Shown here piece after piece: positions 52,908 to 61,319 of a stretch of DNA of 64,000 nt. The position numbers and the translations under genes are program-made. A model generated the notes under the pieces. The model was not told the origin of the DNA, did not search any database, and was given only the letters and a program-made list of their open reading frames with translations. This DNA is from Desmospora profundinema. GTDB lineage: Bacteria > Bacillota > Bacilli > Thermoactinomycetales > DSM-45169. Numbering within the stretch: the stretch's first letter is position 1; every line of letters begins with the position of its first letter. The stretch is from contig NZ_JAVDQG010000004.1 of assembly GCF_031454155.1 (NCBI RefSeq), forward strand, positions 409,798 through 473,797, written 5' to 3'.

Positions 52908-53461
52908 TTGAAGATAGGTGGTAAGGGTGGGTATGTGTGGGATATTCAACACCGTTTGGATCAGTCTGGACACTATAAGGCCAGAATGAACGGTATATTT
53001 GGGCCATTAACCCAAACGGCTGTAATGGACTTTCAGAGACAGCATGGACTAAGGGTGTACGGAATTGTGGGTAAGCAGACGTGGAACAAACTTGCACAAG
53101 TGACTGACACCGCGCAAGAGGTTGATCTGTTGTCACGGCTGGTTTACTCAGAATCCCGTGGTGATCCTTACAAAGGTCAAGTTGTCGTTGCCGCAGTTGT
53201 CCTTAACCGTGTAAAGCTCAAGGACTTCCCTTATTCGAGGGGTCATCTGCCAGAAGGGACCATGCGAAGTGGTAAGCAACGGAACGGTCAATCAACGGCC
53301 AAATGCTACCGTAGTTAAACGGCTAAAGAGGCTGTTTCAGGAGTTGATCCTTTTGGAGGTGAATCTACTTCAACCCCAAAACGGCTAATATCAATGGATT
53401 TTCTCTCCCACAACCATTACCACCATTGGTAATCACAGATTTGCACAATACTTGAAAGGAG
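52908..53461 (+). pseudogene. SleB-type spore cortex hydrolase relic
   Basis: A peptidoglycan-binding domain (GYVWDIQHRLDQSGHYKARM, then FGPLTQTAVMDFQRQHGL) leads into the SleB hydrolase start (LLSRLVYSESRGDPYKGQVV, AAVVLNRVK). After about 53240 the frame is lost. Pieces of the rest appear in other frames: VVSNGTVNQRPNATVVK, EAVSGVDPFGG and WIFSPTTITTIGNHRFAQYL. No signal peptide remains. An inactivated SleB-like lysin. Confidence 0.85.
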
Positions 53462-53474
53462 AGAAAAACCCAAA

Positions 53475-54443
53475 ATGCGATGGAGAAATTGGTTTATTGG
53501 GTCAATATGTGCGTCTTTGGTGGTGGCAGGATTAGCGTTTAACGTACCCCAAGCGAGCGCATCTGTCGATTATAGTAGTGCTTCAGTCGTACGAGAAAGT
53601 GGACAAGTTCACATTCCGCAAGGAAGGGTGAACATTAGGAAGAACCCGAGCATTACAGCGCCGATTATACACGCTGTATATGCTGGAATGGATCTTAAAT
53701 TAAAGGGCGTTGCGGGCACTTGGTACAGGATTAAATTAAGTGACGGGCGCGTAGGTTACGTCCACAACAGCGTATCCCAAAAAGTTGCACAGCAGGACAA
53801 CGACAGCAAACCGGATAACGTAAAGTCTGCCAGTGGCAAGGTTTTTATCCCTGTGGGCACTGTTAATGTACGTTCTACACCCAATCTTAACGCAAACAAT
53901 GTTATTACAAAGGTAAGCGCGGGACAGGAACTGAAGTTAACCGGAGCCTTGCCGAACTGGTTCCAAGTTAAATTGAGAGACGGACGCACGGCTTATGTAC
54001 ACAAAAGTGTATCTAAGAAAGTTAGCGACCAACCCGGAAACACCACAAAGGGTGAACAGATTGCCAAGTATGGGACAAGGTACTTGGGGACACCGTACAG
54101 GCTGGGATCATCCAGTAACACCACTGCTACGTTTGATTGTTCCAGCTTTGTACAACGGGTATTCAAGGAAAATGGAATCAGCCTTCCCCGATCTGCCATT
54201 CAACAGTACAACGCAAGCAATACCCGTCCGATTGCTAAGAGCCAGTTAAAGCCGGGGGACTTAATCTTTACCGGAGACAGTAGAAGCCCTAACACCATCC
54301 GGCACGTTGGAATCTACTACGGGGATAACAAGATTATTCACACTTACGGTCCGGGAGGCGTGCGGATCGACCCCATGAGAAATTGGCTTGATCTTAATCG
54401 TGGTTGGGTCGTCGCAGTTGCACGCGTAAACGGAGTTAATTAA
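53475..54443 (+). CDS. Secreted SH3-SH3-NlpC/P60 cell wall hydrolase
   Basis: This is a 322-aa protein. Signal peptide 1-30 (WFIGSICASLVVAGLAFNVPQASAS). Two bacterial SH3 domains follow (about 44-105 and 118-182; GRVNIRKNPSITAPII and GTVNVRSTPNLNANNVI). A C-terminal NlpC/P60 endopeptidase (about 195-320) has C222 (TFDCSSFVQ), H277 (RHVGIYY) and H289 (IIHTYG) as the catalytic triad. It would cleave peptide stems of peptidoglycan. ATG 53475 has AAAGGAGAG. It lies between two copies of the ~100-bp repeat together with the SleB relic. Confidence 0.92.
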   Translation: MRWRNWFIGSICASLVVAGLAFNVPQASASVDYSSASVVRESGQVHIPQGRVNIRKNPSITAPIIHAVYAGMDLKLKGVAGTWYRIKLSDGRVGYVHNSVSQKVAQQDNDSKPDNVKSASGKVFIPVGTVNVRSTPNLNANNVITKVSAGQELKLTGALPNWFQVKLRDGRTAYVHKSVSKKVSDQPGNTTKGEQIAKYGTRYLGTPYRLGSSSNTTATFDCSSFVQRVFKENGISLPRSAIQQYNASNTRPIAKSQLKPGDLIFTGDSRSPNTIRHVGIYYGDNKIIHTYGPGGVRIDPMRNWLDLNRGWVVAVARVNGVN

Positions 54444-54861
54444 AAACACTGCCTCACGTTGTAAGCGTGGGGCGTACATACTTATAAAAGCTGTTATAGT
54501 CATAATGGAATTAACTGTTATCCTTAAGCCCGGCCATCGATCCGGTAGGAGTCGAGGCATCCATGAACTGTGTACCGAACGTACCTCCAAGTATCATCCC
54601 ACCAGCGATTAACGCGGCAACCCCGCAATTTTTCCAATTAAACTTACGTCCGTTAAACTTTTTTAATCTTCGTTATTTTATGGGGAACTACTTGGATTCA
54701 CCCCCTTGGGGTTGTCAAGGTGAATGGATAAGATGAAATGCCCTTTTTTAATTCTTGAGGATAAGAAGGAAGTTCCCATTTTTTGTTGAACCGTATCTTT
54801 TAAAGAGAAAGAAAATTAATCGAATATTTCTTTGTAAAACGAAACGGAGGAGAGCAGGTTT
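54444..54861. other. Intergenic region with gene fragments
   Basis: A CCTCACG/CGTGGGG hairpin follows the hydrolase (54451-54471). On the minus strand, a start-less frame (about 54662-54511) reads KFNGRKFNWKNCGVAALIAG..., perhaps a decayed small membrane protein. 54668-54699 resembles a piece of the glsA coding region, directly joined to repeat copy B. Confidence 0.5.
54709..54804. repeat. ~100-bp imperfect direct repeat, copy B
   Basis: Partner of 52713-52812. It is preceded by CTTCGTTATTTTATGGGGAA (54668), which matches CTTCGTTATTTTCCGGGGAA inside glsA at 51752. Copy B thus looks like the scar of a second, deleted glsA locus. Confidence 0.7.
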
Positions 54862-55500
54862 TTGAATCGACAGCAACTGATGTTGGCCGCCCTGTTCACC
54901 GGTTCCGGAGCGGCCCTGCTTGTTTACATTTTGTCGGGCATCTCGTTATTGGCCACTTTTTTCGTCACTGTGCTTGGGGCAGTGTTGATCGGGTCGCTTA
55001 TTTGGCGTAAAGCGACCGATCATAAACGGAAATCTTTAAAAGCACTTGTGAAAGTGGGGCTGTTGTCCGGGGTGCTTGCGACCCTTGCGTATGACCTTTC
55101 CCGTTATTTATTGGTCACTCTCACTCCGATGACCGTCTGGCCTTTTGAAGCCTTTATGGTATTCGGCCAAGCTTTTGTGGGCGAGGAAGTAAGAGGGCCA
55201 GGTATCTTTATGCTCGGTACCGTCTACCACGTGATCAATGGGCTCACGTTTGCGATCGCTTATGCCATCGCTTTTGCGCGCAAAGGGATTTGGGCGGGTC
55301 TGACATGGGCCCTTTTGCTGGAGGCACTCATGCTTACGGTGTATCCTGGATGGCTTCGTATCGATCAAATCGGTCAATTCGTAGGGATGTCTATTTTTGG
55401 ACACGTGTTTTACGGTCTTGTCCTGGGGGTTGCGGCCCAAAGATTAATCATCCGTTATGAAGGTGGTAAGTATGGAGGAAAAACAGGGATCCAAGCATGA
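54862..55500 (+). CDS. Membrane protein, first gene of the toxin operon
   Basis: This is a 212-aa protein with about six membrane spans (LMLAALFTGSGAALLVYILSG, LATFFVTVLGAVLIGSLIW, VGLLSGVLATLAYDLSRYLLV, IFMLGTVYHVINGLTFAIAYAIAF, AGLTWALLLEALMLTVYPGWL and a last span near 180-200). It starts with TTG 54862 behind GGAGGAG. The next gene starts inside its 3' end. I do not recognise a family. Its place upstream of a secreted toxin gene hints at a role in export, anchoring or protection (inference). Confidence 0.65.
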   Translation: MNRQQLMLAALFTGSGAALLVYILSGISLLATFFVTVLGAVLIGSLIWRKATDHKRKSLKALVKVGLLSGVLATLAYDLSRYLLVTLTPMTVWPFEAFMVFGQAFVGEEVRGPGIFMLGTVYHVINGLTFAIAYAIAFARKGIWAGLTWALLLEALMLTVYPGWLRIDQIGQFVGMSIFGHVFYGLVLGVAAQRLIIRYEGGKYGGKTGIQA

Positions 55501-56722
55501 AAAGGCTGATTCCGGTTTGATAAAGAGGCTGACTGAATTTTTCTGGATACGACTTTCCCTGTGGGGGCTGTATGGGAGCCGTACTATGCCGCTTACGATG
55601 ACCGACGGGATTCACCTGACTGCTTGGCCGCGTTGGGGAGCTTTGGCACCGCCGGTGGCTCTTTTGACCGGTTTGCTTTTTGGTTGGTTTCATCTTGGTT
55701 ATGAGTACGTCTACTCCGAATCGATCTTATTCCTCACCATCGCTGTCATCCTGGGGATATTCAGCGCTCACTTGGGCTTGATGTTTCTGGTTGGTTTTAT
55801 ATTTGGAGAATTCGTCCTGTCATTGGACTGGTCATCCACCCCGGGGTTTGGCCGTAACGGTGTGGTTGAAAATGTGGTTTTTTACCGGATTCCGTTGCTG
55901 ATTTCCTATGGACTGCTGGCGGTACTGCTGGTCAAGATTCCGGTATTAACCAAACAGCTGCTTGTCCAAATCCGTCCGCCACAAGGACTGAGTGAAAAAG
56001 CCAAAACGGTGTTCGTCATGATCGGGCACGGCTTGTTGACCGGTGTCATGGTATATTTCTGGGTACAGATCATGCCTGTTTTGATCCGGCCGGTTTTCAC
56101 ATGGCTTTCACGCAACCCTCGTGTGGATGCGATCGAAACGTTTCAAGTGTACGGATTTTGGCTGGTGATGATCGCGGTGTTCATCTCCATTCTGCGAGTA
56201 TACCTCCAGAGTTTGACCACTTTTCGGGCGGAGTTACGGAAACGGATGGACCGCGTTGCGGACCGCTTTGAACAAAAATTGGAGGAAAAGCCGAATCTCG
56301 TTCCGCTGGGGGAACGGTTGCATCCATGGATACATACGGTTTTGGTTTCCGCCATGTTAACCCTTGTCTTAGCTGGTTTGTACGAATCATGGCTGGACGC
56401 TTTTCTGCTGGGAGCGTTTATTCTGGTATTACAAGCGGCAAGAGCCCGCCTCATTCCGGTTCCTCTCGGGAAATGGCCGGAGTGGATGGAACGCATTCCG
56501 CTGTTGTACCGTCTGATTATCGGGTTTGTTCTCCTGTTGTATCTGTCCCACACGGTATTGGATTATACCTTTTCCAGCCGTTCGTATACATTCCGTCCGG
56601 TGATTCTGCTGACAGGGCTGGCCATGCTGATCACCTTCCTGCTTAACCCCGGAGATCCAAAACCGAGGCCACGTCCTTCTTCTTTCCCGTCTTCCGAATC
56701 GAAAGGAGGGCCATCGGCATGA
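55472..56722 (+). CDS. Membrane protein, second gene of the toxin operon
   Basis: This is a 416-aa multi-pass protein: about ten hydrophobic segments, a charged cytosolic loop (LRKRMDRVADRFEQKLEEKPN, residues about 255-275) and a Pro/Ser-rich tail (PGDPKPRPRPSSFPSSESKG). ATG 55472 follows AAGGTGG and overlaps the preceding gene. Its stop overlaps the toxin start (ATGA), so expression is tightly coupled. No known domain recognised; it could be a dedicated transporter or membrane partner of the toxin. Confidence 0.65.
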   Translation: MEEKQGSKHEKADSGLIKRLTEFFWIRLSLWGLYGSRTMPLTMTDGIHLTAWPRWGALAPPVALLTGLLFGWFHLGYEYVYSESILFLTIAVILGIFSAHLGLMFLVGFIFGEFVLSLDWSSTPGFGRNGVVENVVFYRIPLLISYGLLAVLLVKIPVLTKQLLVQIRPPQGLSEKAKTVFVMIGHGLLTGVMVYFWVQIMPVLIRPVFTWLSRNPRVDAIETFQVYGFWLVMIAVFISILRVYLQSLTTFRAELRKRMDRVADRFEQKLEEKPNLVPLGERLHPWIHTVLVSAMLTLVLAGLYESWLDAFLLGAFILVLQAARARLIPVPLGKWPEWMERIPLLYRLIIGFVLLLYLSHTVLDYTFSSRSYTFRPVILLTGLAMLITFLLNPGDPKPRPRPSSFPSSESKGGPSA

Positions 56723-57627
56723 AAAAGGCAACGATCCCCAAACAGTTAAGAATGCGGATACGACAATCGTTCCGTCATTTCGGCGGTGCTCGGCTATGGA
56801 TCATCATGCTGTTGGCCGCAGGGCTGTTTATGCTGTGGCCTCCGGATGTGGCGGAAGCCCATAACTGTGGGGACTTTCGGGATTGTTACAGCACCTTGCG
56901 GGCCGCCGTGGCGGCAACCGTAGGTTTAAGTATGTTTGCCGTCATTCTAAGCATCGGCTTGGACTTTGTGCCAGGAGTGGGACAAGGGAAGGGGATTCTG
57001 GAAGCGATCACCGGACGGGATCTGATCACCGGCGAAGAGTTGGAAGACCATGTACGGCTGCTTGGGATCCTGGGACCGGCCGGTCGTATTGCGGGAGGGT
57101 TTTCATCGGTTAGTCGTGGAGCCAGCCATCTCGGCAAGGGAGCGGGGATCAGCAAAGGGTACGCGGAGATCGAACGATTGAGAAGAATCTTGCCTAATGT
57201 GCCCCCATACTCCCTCAAAAATGGTCGTACGGGAACGGTTGCCAGGGTAGAGGTAAATGGACGCGGGATATTTGGTGTCAATACGACACTGATTAAACAG
57301 TCCAAATGGGCACCGAGACATATGGATTTACGCCGAAAATGGCTGAAGGAAGTAAAGTGGGTTCCGCCGAAGAAAAATGAACCGAAGCACTTGGGACATG
57401 CGCAATCCCTGAGCCATGCGGAATCCCATGCTTTAATACGGGCTTATGAACGGATGGAGCGATTGGGAGAAAAAATGCCGAAGAAGCTGACGATGCATGT
57501 CGACCGGCCAACCTGCAATATCTGTAAAGGAGAAATGCCCGCACTTCTGAAGCGGCTCGGAGTGGAAGAGTTGCACATTTTCAGCGGCGGAAGGCAAGTA
57601 CCGGATATCATCAAAGCGATCAAATAG
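56719..57627 (+). CDS. Secreted polymorphic toxin with pre-toxin TG region and deaminase domain
   Basis: This is a 302-aa protein. The N-terminal hydrophobic segment (LWIIMLLAAGLFMLWPPDVAEA) is a signal peptide or anchor. Residues 70-125 resemble the PT-TG pre-toxin domain (GLDFVPGVGQGKGILEAITG then RDLITGEELE). The C-terminus (about 225-300) has the zinc site of the deaminase superfamily: H233-A-E235 (SLSHAESHAL) and C266-x2-C269 (RPTCNICKGEMPALL). Nucleic-acid-directed cytidine or adenosine deamination is expected; the subfamily (SCP1.201/DddA-like or another) is unsettled. It is short for such toxins, with no large repeat stalk. ATG 56719 overlaps the previous stop. An immunity gene follows. 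Confidence 0.75.
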   Translation: MKKATIPKQLRMRIRQSFRHFGGARLWIIMLLAAGLFMLWPPDVAEAHNCGDFRDCYSTLRAAVAATVGLSMFAVILSIGLDFVPGVGQGKGILEAITGRDLITGEELEDHVRLLGILGPAGRIAGGFSSVSRGASHLGKGAGISKGYAEIERLRRILPNVPPYSLKNGRTGTVARVEVNGRGIFGVNTTLIKQSKWAPRHMDLRRKWLKEVKWVPPKKNEPKHLGHAQSLSHAESHALIRAYERMERLGEKMPKKLTMHVDRPTCNICKGEMPALLKRLGVEELHIFSGGRQVPDIIKAIK

Positions 57628-57645
57628 ACGAAAGGAGAGGTTGGT

Positions 57646-58068
57646 GTGTCTTACTTGGTTTACCATGGTCCAGTAGGCGATTCGGTTGAGAATCCAACAT
57701 TGGAATTTATCAAAGATCTGGTTTTCAACCGGGAAGCCGATTATTGGGCCCAAGGCGGTGGGGATTCGGCTTTAGAAATAGAAGGATTAAACGAACGGTT
57801 GATTTTCTTCTTCGATGAACCCTACGGCTTTTTCATCATGCGCCATCCCGACTATCTGGCGCCATGCAAAGAGAATGTCGAGATCGAAGTGGTGGAGCAC
57901 TGGGTTGGTGGAGAACCGATGCGAATTCCGAGCTGCTGTTATGTATCCCGTGATCAGGCGTATGAAATTCTGTCTAAAGTCATAGAAACAAAACAGATTC
58001 CAACCGATGTCAATTGGGTGGATATCTATGAAATTGATTTTGACCATGGTTACGAAAGTGAACAGTGA
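57646..58068 (+). CDS. Probable Imm1-type immunity protein
   Basis: This is a 140-aa acidic cytosolic protein starting at GTG 57646 with AAAGGAGAGG, 18 bases after the toxin stop. It has an alpha+beta look with conserved-style acidic and aromatic residues (YLVYHGPVGDSVENPTLEFI, EVVEHWVGGEPMRIPS, NWVDIYEIDF). Imm1 proteins are known as neighbours of deaminase toxins. Position and size fit an immunity role well; the exact family is my inference. Confidence 0.65.
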   Translation: MSYLVYHGPVGDSVENPTLEFIKDLVFNREADYWAQGGGDSALEIEGLNERLIFFFDEPYGFFIMRHPDYLAPCKENVEIEVVEHWVGGEPMRIPSCCYVSRDQAYEILSKVIETKQIPTDVNWVDIYEIDFDHGYESEQ

Positions 58069-58123
58069 TGGAGGTAACGACGCTGATCTGGTTCGGTCGA
58101 GTGAATTCTACTACCGACATAAC

Positions 58124-58155
58124 AAACCTGCGGGGCCGACGGTCCCGCAGGTTTT
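58124..58155 (+). terminator. Terminator of the toxin-immunity operon
   Basis: AAACCTGCGGG pairs with CCCGCAGGTTT, then T. Confidence 0.8.
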
Positions 58156-58202
58156 GTATGGGTTGGGCCACTGGTCATTCAATTTTCCGCAAGAACAAGA
58201 GA

Positions 58203-58309
58203 GGGTCGGTATGGCCCTTGGTTCGCCTTTGTACTCACAGAGCGCAGGTCTCGCCTGGTCACTTCGTTCCTGCACTTTTTTGCAACGAAACGAAGACAGC
58301 CTACCGACC
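58203..58309. repeat. Dispersed repeat, copy 2
   Basis: It shares with 44465-44677 the ordered words ACTCACAGAGC, GTCTCGCC, GTCACTTCGTTCC, TTTTTGCAA and CGAAGACAGCC. Its ends GGTCGGTA and TACCGACC are inverted repeats, and an inner GCAGG/CCTGC pair is also present. Non-coding. Confidence 0.65.
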
Positions 58310-58416
58310 TGGGACCTCGCCCTACAGATTGTTCAGACACGCCCTGATGAAGGGAGTTATCTCTTACCCCTAACATCGTTTTTTTACGGTATAATCCGGT
58401 AAAAGGGAGGCAGAAA

Positions 58417-59076
58417 ATGAATAATCAGACTTATTGGGATAAACGGTATTCTCAAGGAAGGTTATGGGGGGATAATCCTTGTCCATCCGCTGTACGATCC
58501 TTCCCCCATTTTACACGTTTAGGGGTTAAGAATGTACTGGTTCCAGGTTGCGGTTACGGACGAAATGCCGTGTATTTTGCACTTCAGGGTTTTGATGTAA
58601 CGGCTTTTGACCTCTCAAATGTATCGATTTTACACGCGAAAGCGCTGGCTGCCGAACAATCCGTCGATGTTCCATTCTTCCAGGGTGATCTCTTTGACAT
58701 AGATTTTCTTAGAGGAAAAAAATTCGACGCCGTTTATCTGTCATACGTCATTCACCTTTTTTTAAAAGATCAAAGGGAATCCCTTTTAAAGAGGATGACA
58801 GAATGGCTCAAGGATAATGGAATCCTTACTTTTTCATGCATTTCAACCTCTGATCCCCATAATTATGGGTTCGGCCTTGAAGTAGAACCAAATACATTTG
58901 TTAAACATGAATCCAAACCCTTGCATTTTTTTACCGGTGATGAGCTGAAAAAACTACTGGAACCCGATTATCGGATCTTAGAACAAAAGATACATACCCA
59001 AACGGAGAATGACCCCAGTGGGGAGAGTGAAGAACTTCAATTGTGGTTTGTAGCAGCCGAAAAGTGCACTAAATGA
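58417..59076 (+). CDS. Class I SAM-dependent methyltransferase
   Basis: This is a 219-aa Rossmann-fold methyltransferase. The SAM-binding motif I is VLVPGCGYGRNAVYFALQG, motif II ends VTAFDLSNVS, and FDAVYLSYVIHLFLKD matches the post-motif. The N-terminus WDKRYSQGRLWGDNPCPSAV resembles the thiopurine/tellurite-type group (TehB/TPMT-like). The substrate is unknown. ATG 58417 has AAAGGGAGG. Confidence 0.85.
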   Translation: MNNQTYWDKRYSQGRLWGDNPCPSAVRSFPHFTRLGVKNVLVPGCGYGRNAVYFALQGFDVTAFDLSNVSILHAKALAAEQSVDVPFFQGDLFDIDFLRGKKFDAVYLSYVIHLFLKDQRESLLKRMTEWLKDNGILTFSCISTSDPHNYGFGLEVEPNTFVKHESKPLHFFTGDELKKLLEPDYRILEQKIHTQTENDPSGESEELQLWFVAAEKCTK

Positions 59077-59159
59077 TAAAAGTCCAGTCTCTATAGAGCA
59101 TTCGAGCCATGATAGAGGGCATCTCTTGATTCGGAGTTAGAGGGATGAGATGGGAGAGA

Positions 59160-59203
59160 AACCAGAACCAAAGCCGCCAACCGCCGGCTTTGGTTCTGGT
59201 TTT
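59160..59203 (+). terminator. Terminator after the methyltransferase
   Basis: AACCAGAACCAAAGCC pairs with GGCTTTGGTTCTGGTT and is followed by a T-rich tail. Confidence 0.8.
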
Positions 59204-59276
59204 CTTGGGTTTATGGTTTGCGGGGAAAATGGAAAAGATAAGCCTCGAACGTCCAAATCGTAAGGAGGCTTTTCAT

Positions 59277-59417
59277 GTGAATGATTACACGTGTTATCAC
59301 TGTGAACATCAAGTGAGCCACGTTCACCCTGTCACCTTTTACGAAACAGACGGAGAACGAAATGAGCTCTTATGCAAGGAATGTTATGCAGAATGGTTGG
59401 AGTCGATCAAAGGTTAA
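59277..59417 (+). CDS. Small zinc-finger-like protein
   Basis: This is a 46-aa protein starting at GTG 59277 behind AAGGAGG. Two C-x2-C pairs (CYHCEHQ and CKECYAEW) 30 residues apart make a likely zinc site. The longer frame from 59145 runs through the terminator and is rejected. Unknown function. Confidence 0.6.
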   Translation: MNDYTCYHCEHQVSHVHPVTFYETDGERNELLCKECYAEWLESIKG

Positions 59418-59499
59418 CCAGGTTTTCTACTCGATGGGTAAATCCATTCTGATGGTTCCTGTATGTAAAAGTGTAGATGGCGAAACGAGACCCAAGCAT

Positions 59500-59979
59500 T
59501 TACGATGACGGAAGGGTATAGGTATTTGTACCCTTCAGGGGTGGCGAATAGATATGGAAAGAAATAAGCCGTTCCTGTTCCGGGTTGTGCATCGAATGAA
59601 TTTGCCCACGATTGATGTGAATAAATTCCCCCGATTGGTATCGCTTTTCTTCAGAAAGTACAGGAACCCGTAAATGGCTTGGGATGGTACACACTTTGTT
59701 TAATACTGTTCCGGAAACCACATATACACAACCGATGGATTCGCCATGATCATGGATCGGTGTTTCCGTATGCCCGGGAAGATTTAAGACAATCGCTTCG
59801 AACAAATCGGTTCGGAAAATAATATTCCTTCCGTAGTTGAGCGGCGGCTGAGGGGGTGTAATATATGGGGTGATTTTCTCAAATGTACAATGGATTTGTT
59901 CAATCACACGTCTAAGATATGAACAATCGGCTTGTGTCTGTGTTTGAAGCGATCGTTTTAAGCCATCCATGACATCCAT
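59500..59979 (-). CDS. Cysteine dioxygenase family protein
   Basis: This is a 159-aa cupin, the length of B. subtilis YubC. The Fe(II) ligands are H76 and H78 (TPIHDHGES) and H128 (GQIHSMHN), the 3-His site of cysteine dioxygenases. It would oxidise cysteine to cysteine sulfinate. ATG 59979 follows GGAGGG; the frame further upstream has no site. Opposite strand to its neighbours. Confidence 0.88.
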   Translation of the reverse strand: MDVMDGLKRSLQTQTQADCSYLRRVIEQIHCTFEKITPYITPPQPPLNYGRNIIFRTDLFEAIVLNLPGHTETPIHDHGESIGCVYVVSGTVLNKVCTIPSHLRVPVLSEEKRYQSGEFIHINRGQIHSMHNPEQERLISFHIYSPPLKGTNTYTLPSS

Positions 59980-60694
59980 TTGAATTCCCTCCACATGTTC
60001 AAATATACAGAGGATCATCCCGATCGTGTCGGATTGTTCTCTATATTTGAGCCTCTGTAATCGACAACATTCTAGCAGGCTGTACTTCAATGTATTCTGT
60101 TTTGGAAACAAGAGTACCTGTATACTATGGAAAAAATTGTGAAAAATACATGAACACTTATGCAGATGGAAGACTTATATCCTCTATCTGCTTCTTCGCT
60201 TTAAAAAACTAAAATATCCGCTTCCATCAAGGAAAATCAAACCCTCCATTTTATGAATCAATTGGCGATGACCGATGATGACGCTACATTGGATACTCCC
60301 CTACATCGGGCCATCACCCCATCCAAATGGGGAGAGCCCCTGCTCGATTTCCTAAAATGATGTTTTTCAACAAACATCCAAGGCGGATCATGATTACTAT
60401 AAATTTCCTTTTTAAAAGAAGTTTATTTTAAGACCGGCTTTGCGTATAATTTGGCTTAAGGCAAATTTGTTTTCCGTATAAATCATATTTTCCATCGGCC
60501 AACATTCTCCCCGCAACCCGCTCTTTTTTTTGGACATAAAGTTGCAGCGAGGAAAGAAATTAGACATAAGGAAACACTTGGAGGTCTTCTTAGGAAGGAA
60601 GAAAGAAAGGAAAAGCCATCATAATGGGAACTCGGATGGATGAAAAGCAGACATGGCAATGTCTGAAGTTTGTTGTTGGACGGAGGGAAGATTC
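59980..60694. other. Long AT-rich intergenic region
   Basis: No convincing gene. The left part holds the cysteine dioxygenase promoter. 60230-60480 has no ribosome sites linked to useful frames. Immediately left of the DoxX gene, a GGACGGAGGGAAG ribosome site is seen. Confidence 0.5.
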
Positions 60695-61264
60695 TTGCAA
60701 AAGATACGACAAACCCATACGGGCTTTGTGAAATCGGAACGAAACATATACGAGGATAAAAAACCAGAAGAATCAAAAAAATGGCCCCGGAGTGTATTGC
60801 TACATTTGGTGACCATTATGCGGATTTTGTTCGGGGTAGGTTGGTTGTCGGCTGGAGTCTCCAAGGTGACGGGGGAGGGATGGTTCACGCAACCGGGAAA
60901 ATTTCTTCATAGTTATCTGGAACATGCGCTGACATTGCCCCAAGTGCCGGGATTCTACAAGTTTTTCATCGAGCACGTGGTGCTGGAACACCTGTTATTG
61001 TTCAACTATGTCATCCCGATCACCCAAATCATCTTAGGGTTATTCCTGATATTCGGTTTTCTGATCGTTCCGTCGGTGATGCTCTGCCTGTTCATGCACG
61101 TCAACTTTATTCTCTCGGGAAACATGAATCTGATCAGCCTGGTCCTCTATACCACTGCGTTCGGTATCCTTCTGAGCCAGGATCGGATCTATCAATGGAG
61201 CCTGGACCAATATTGGGGCTTCTCAAGGAAGAAATCCATCAGACTCCCAACGGTGCATCAATGA
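60695..61264 (+). CDS. DoxX family membrane protein
   Basis: This is a ~189-aa protein. After a basic N-terminus, four membrane spans follow: VTIMRILFGVGWLSAGVSKV (with the DoxX-type GWLSAGVSK motif), FIEHVVLEHLLLFNYVIPITQIILGLFLIF, VPSVMLCLFMHVNFILSG and LISLVLYTTAFGILL. DoxX proteins take part in quinone-linked or thiosulfate/oxidative-stress reactions; the specific role is unknown. TTG 60695 has CGGAGGGAAG; ATG 60653 upstream has no site. Confidence 0.75.
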   Translation: MQKIRQTHTGFVKSERNIYEDKKPEESKKWPRSVLLHLVTIMRILFGVGWLSAGVSKVTGEGWFTQPGKFLHSYLEHALTLPQVPGFYKFFIEHVVLEHLLLFNYVIPITQIILGLFLIFGFLIVPSVMLCLFMHVNFILSGNMNLISLVLYTTAFGILLSQDRIYQWSLDQYWGFSRKKSIRLPTVHQ

Positions 61265-61319
61265 AGTTTGTTGAACCATCCAGGGTCCAACAGGAGGATA
61301 ACGAAGCGACAGATAGATA

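Larger units (their letters stand above)
58069..58416. other. Spacer between immunity gene and methyltransferase
   Basis: It contains the operon terminator (58124), the dispersed repeat copy (58203-58309) and a TATAAT -10-like hexamer (58390-58395) just before the methyltransferase. Codon-like frames across it are spurious. Confidence 0.6.

Noticed and set aside
54511..54662. Minus-strand frame KFNGRKFNWKNCGVAALIAG...
   Set aside because: Protein-like but lacks any usable start codon after the preceding stop; recorded only as a fragment.
58007..58402. 131-codon + frame after the immunity gene
   Set aside because: Runs through the operon terminator and the dispersed repeat; no start signal.
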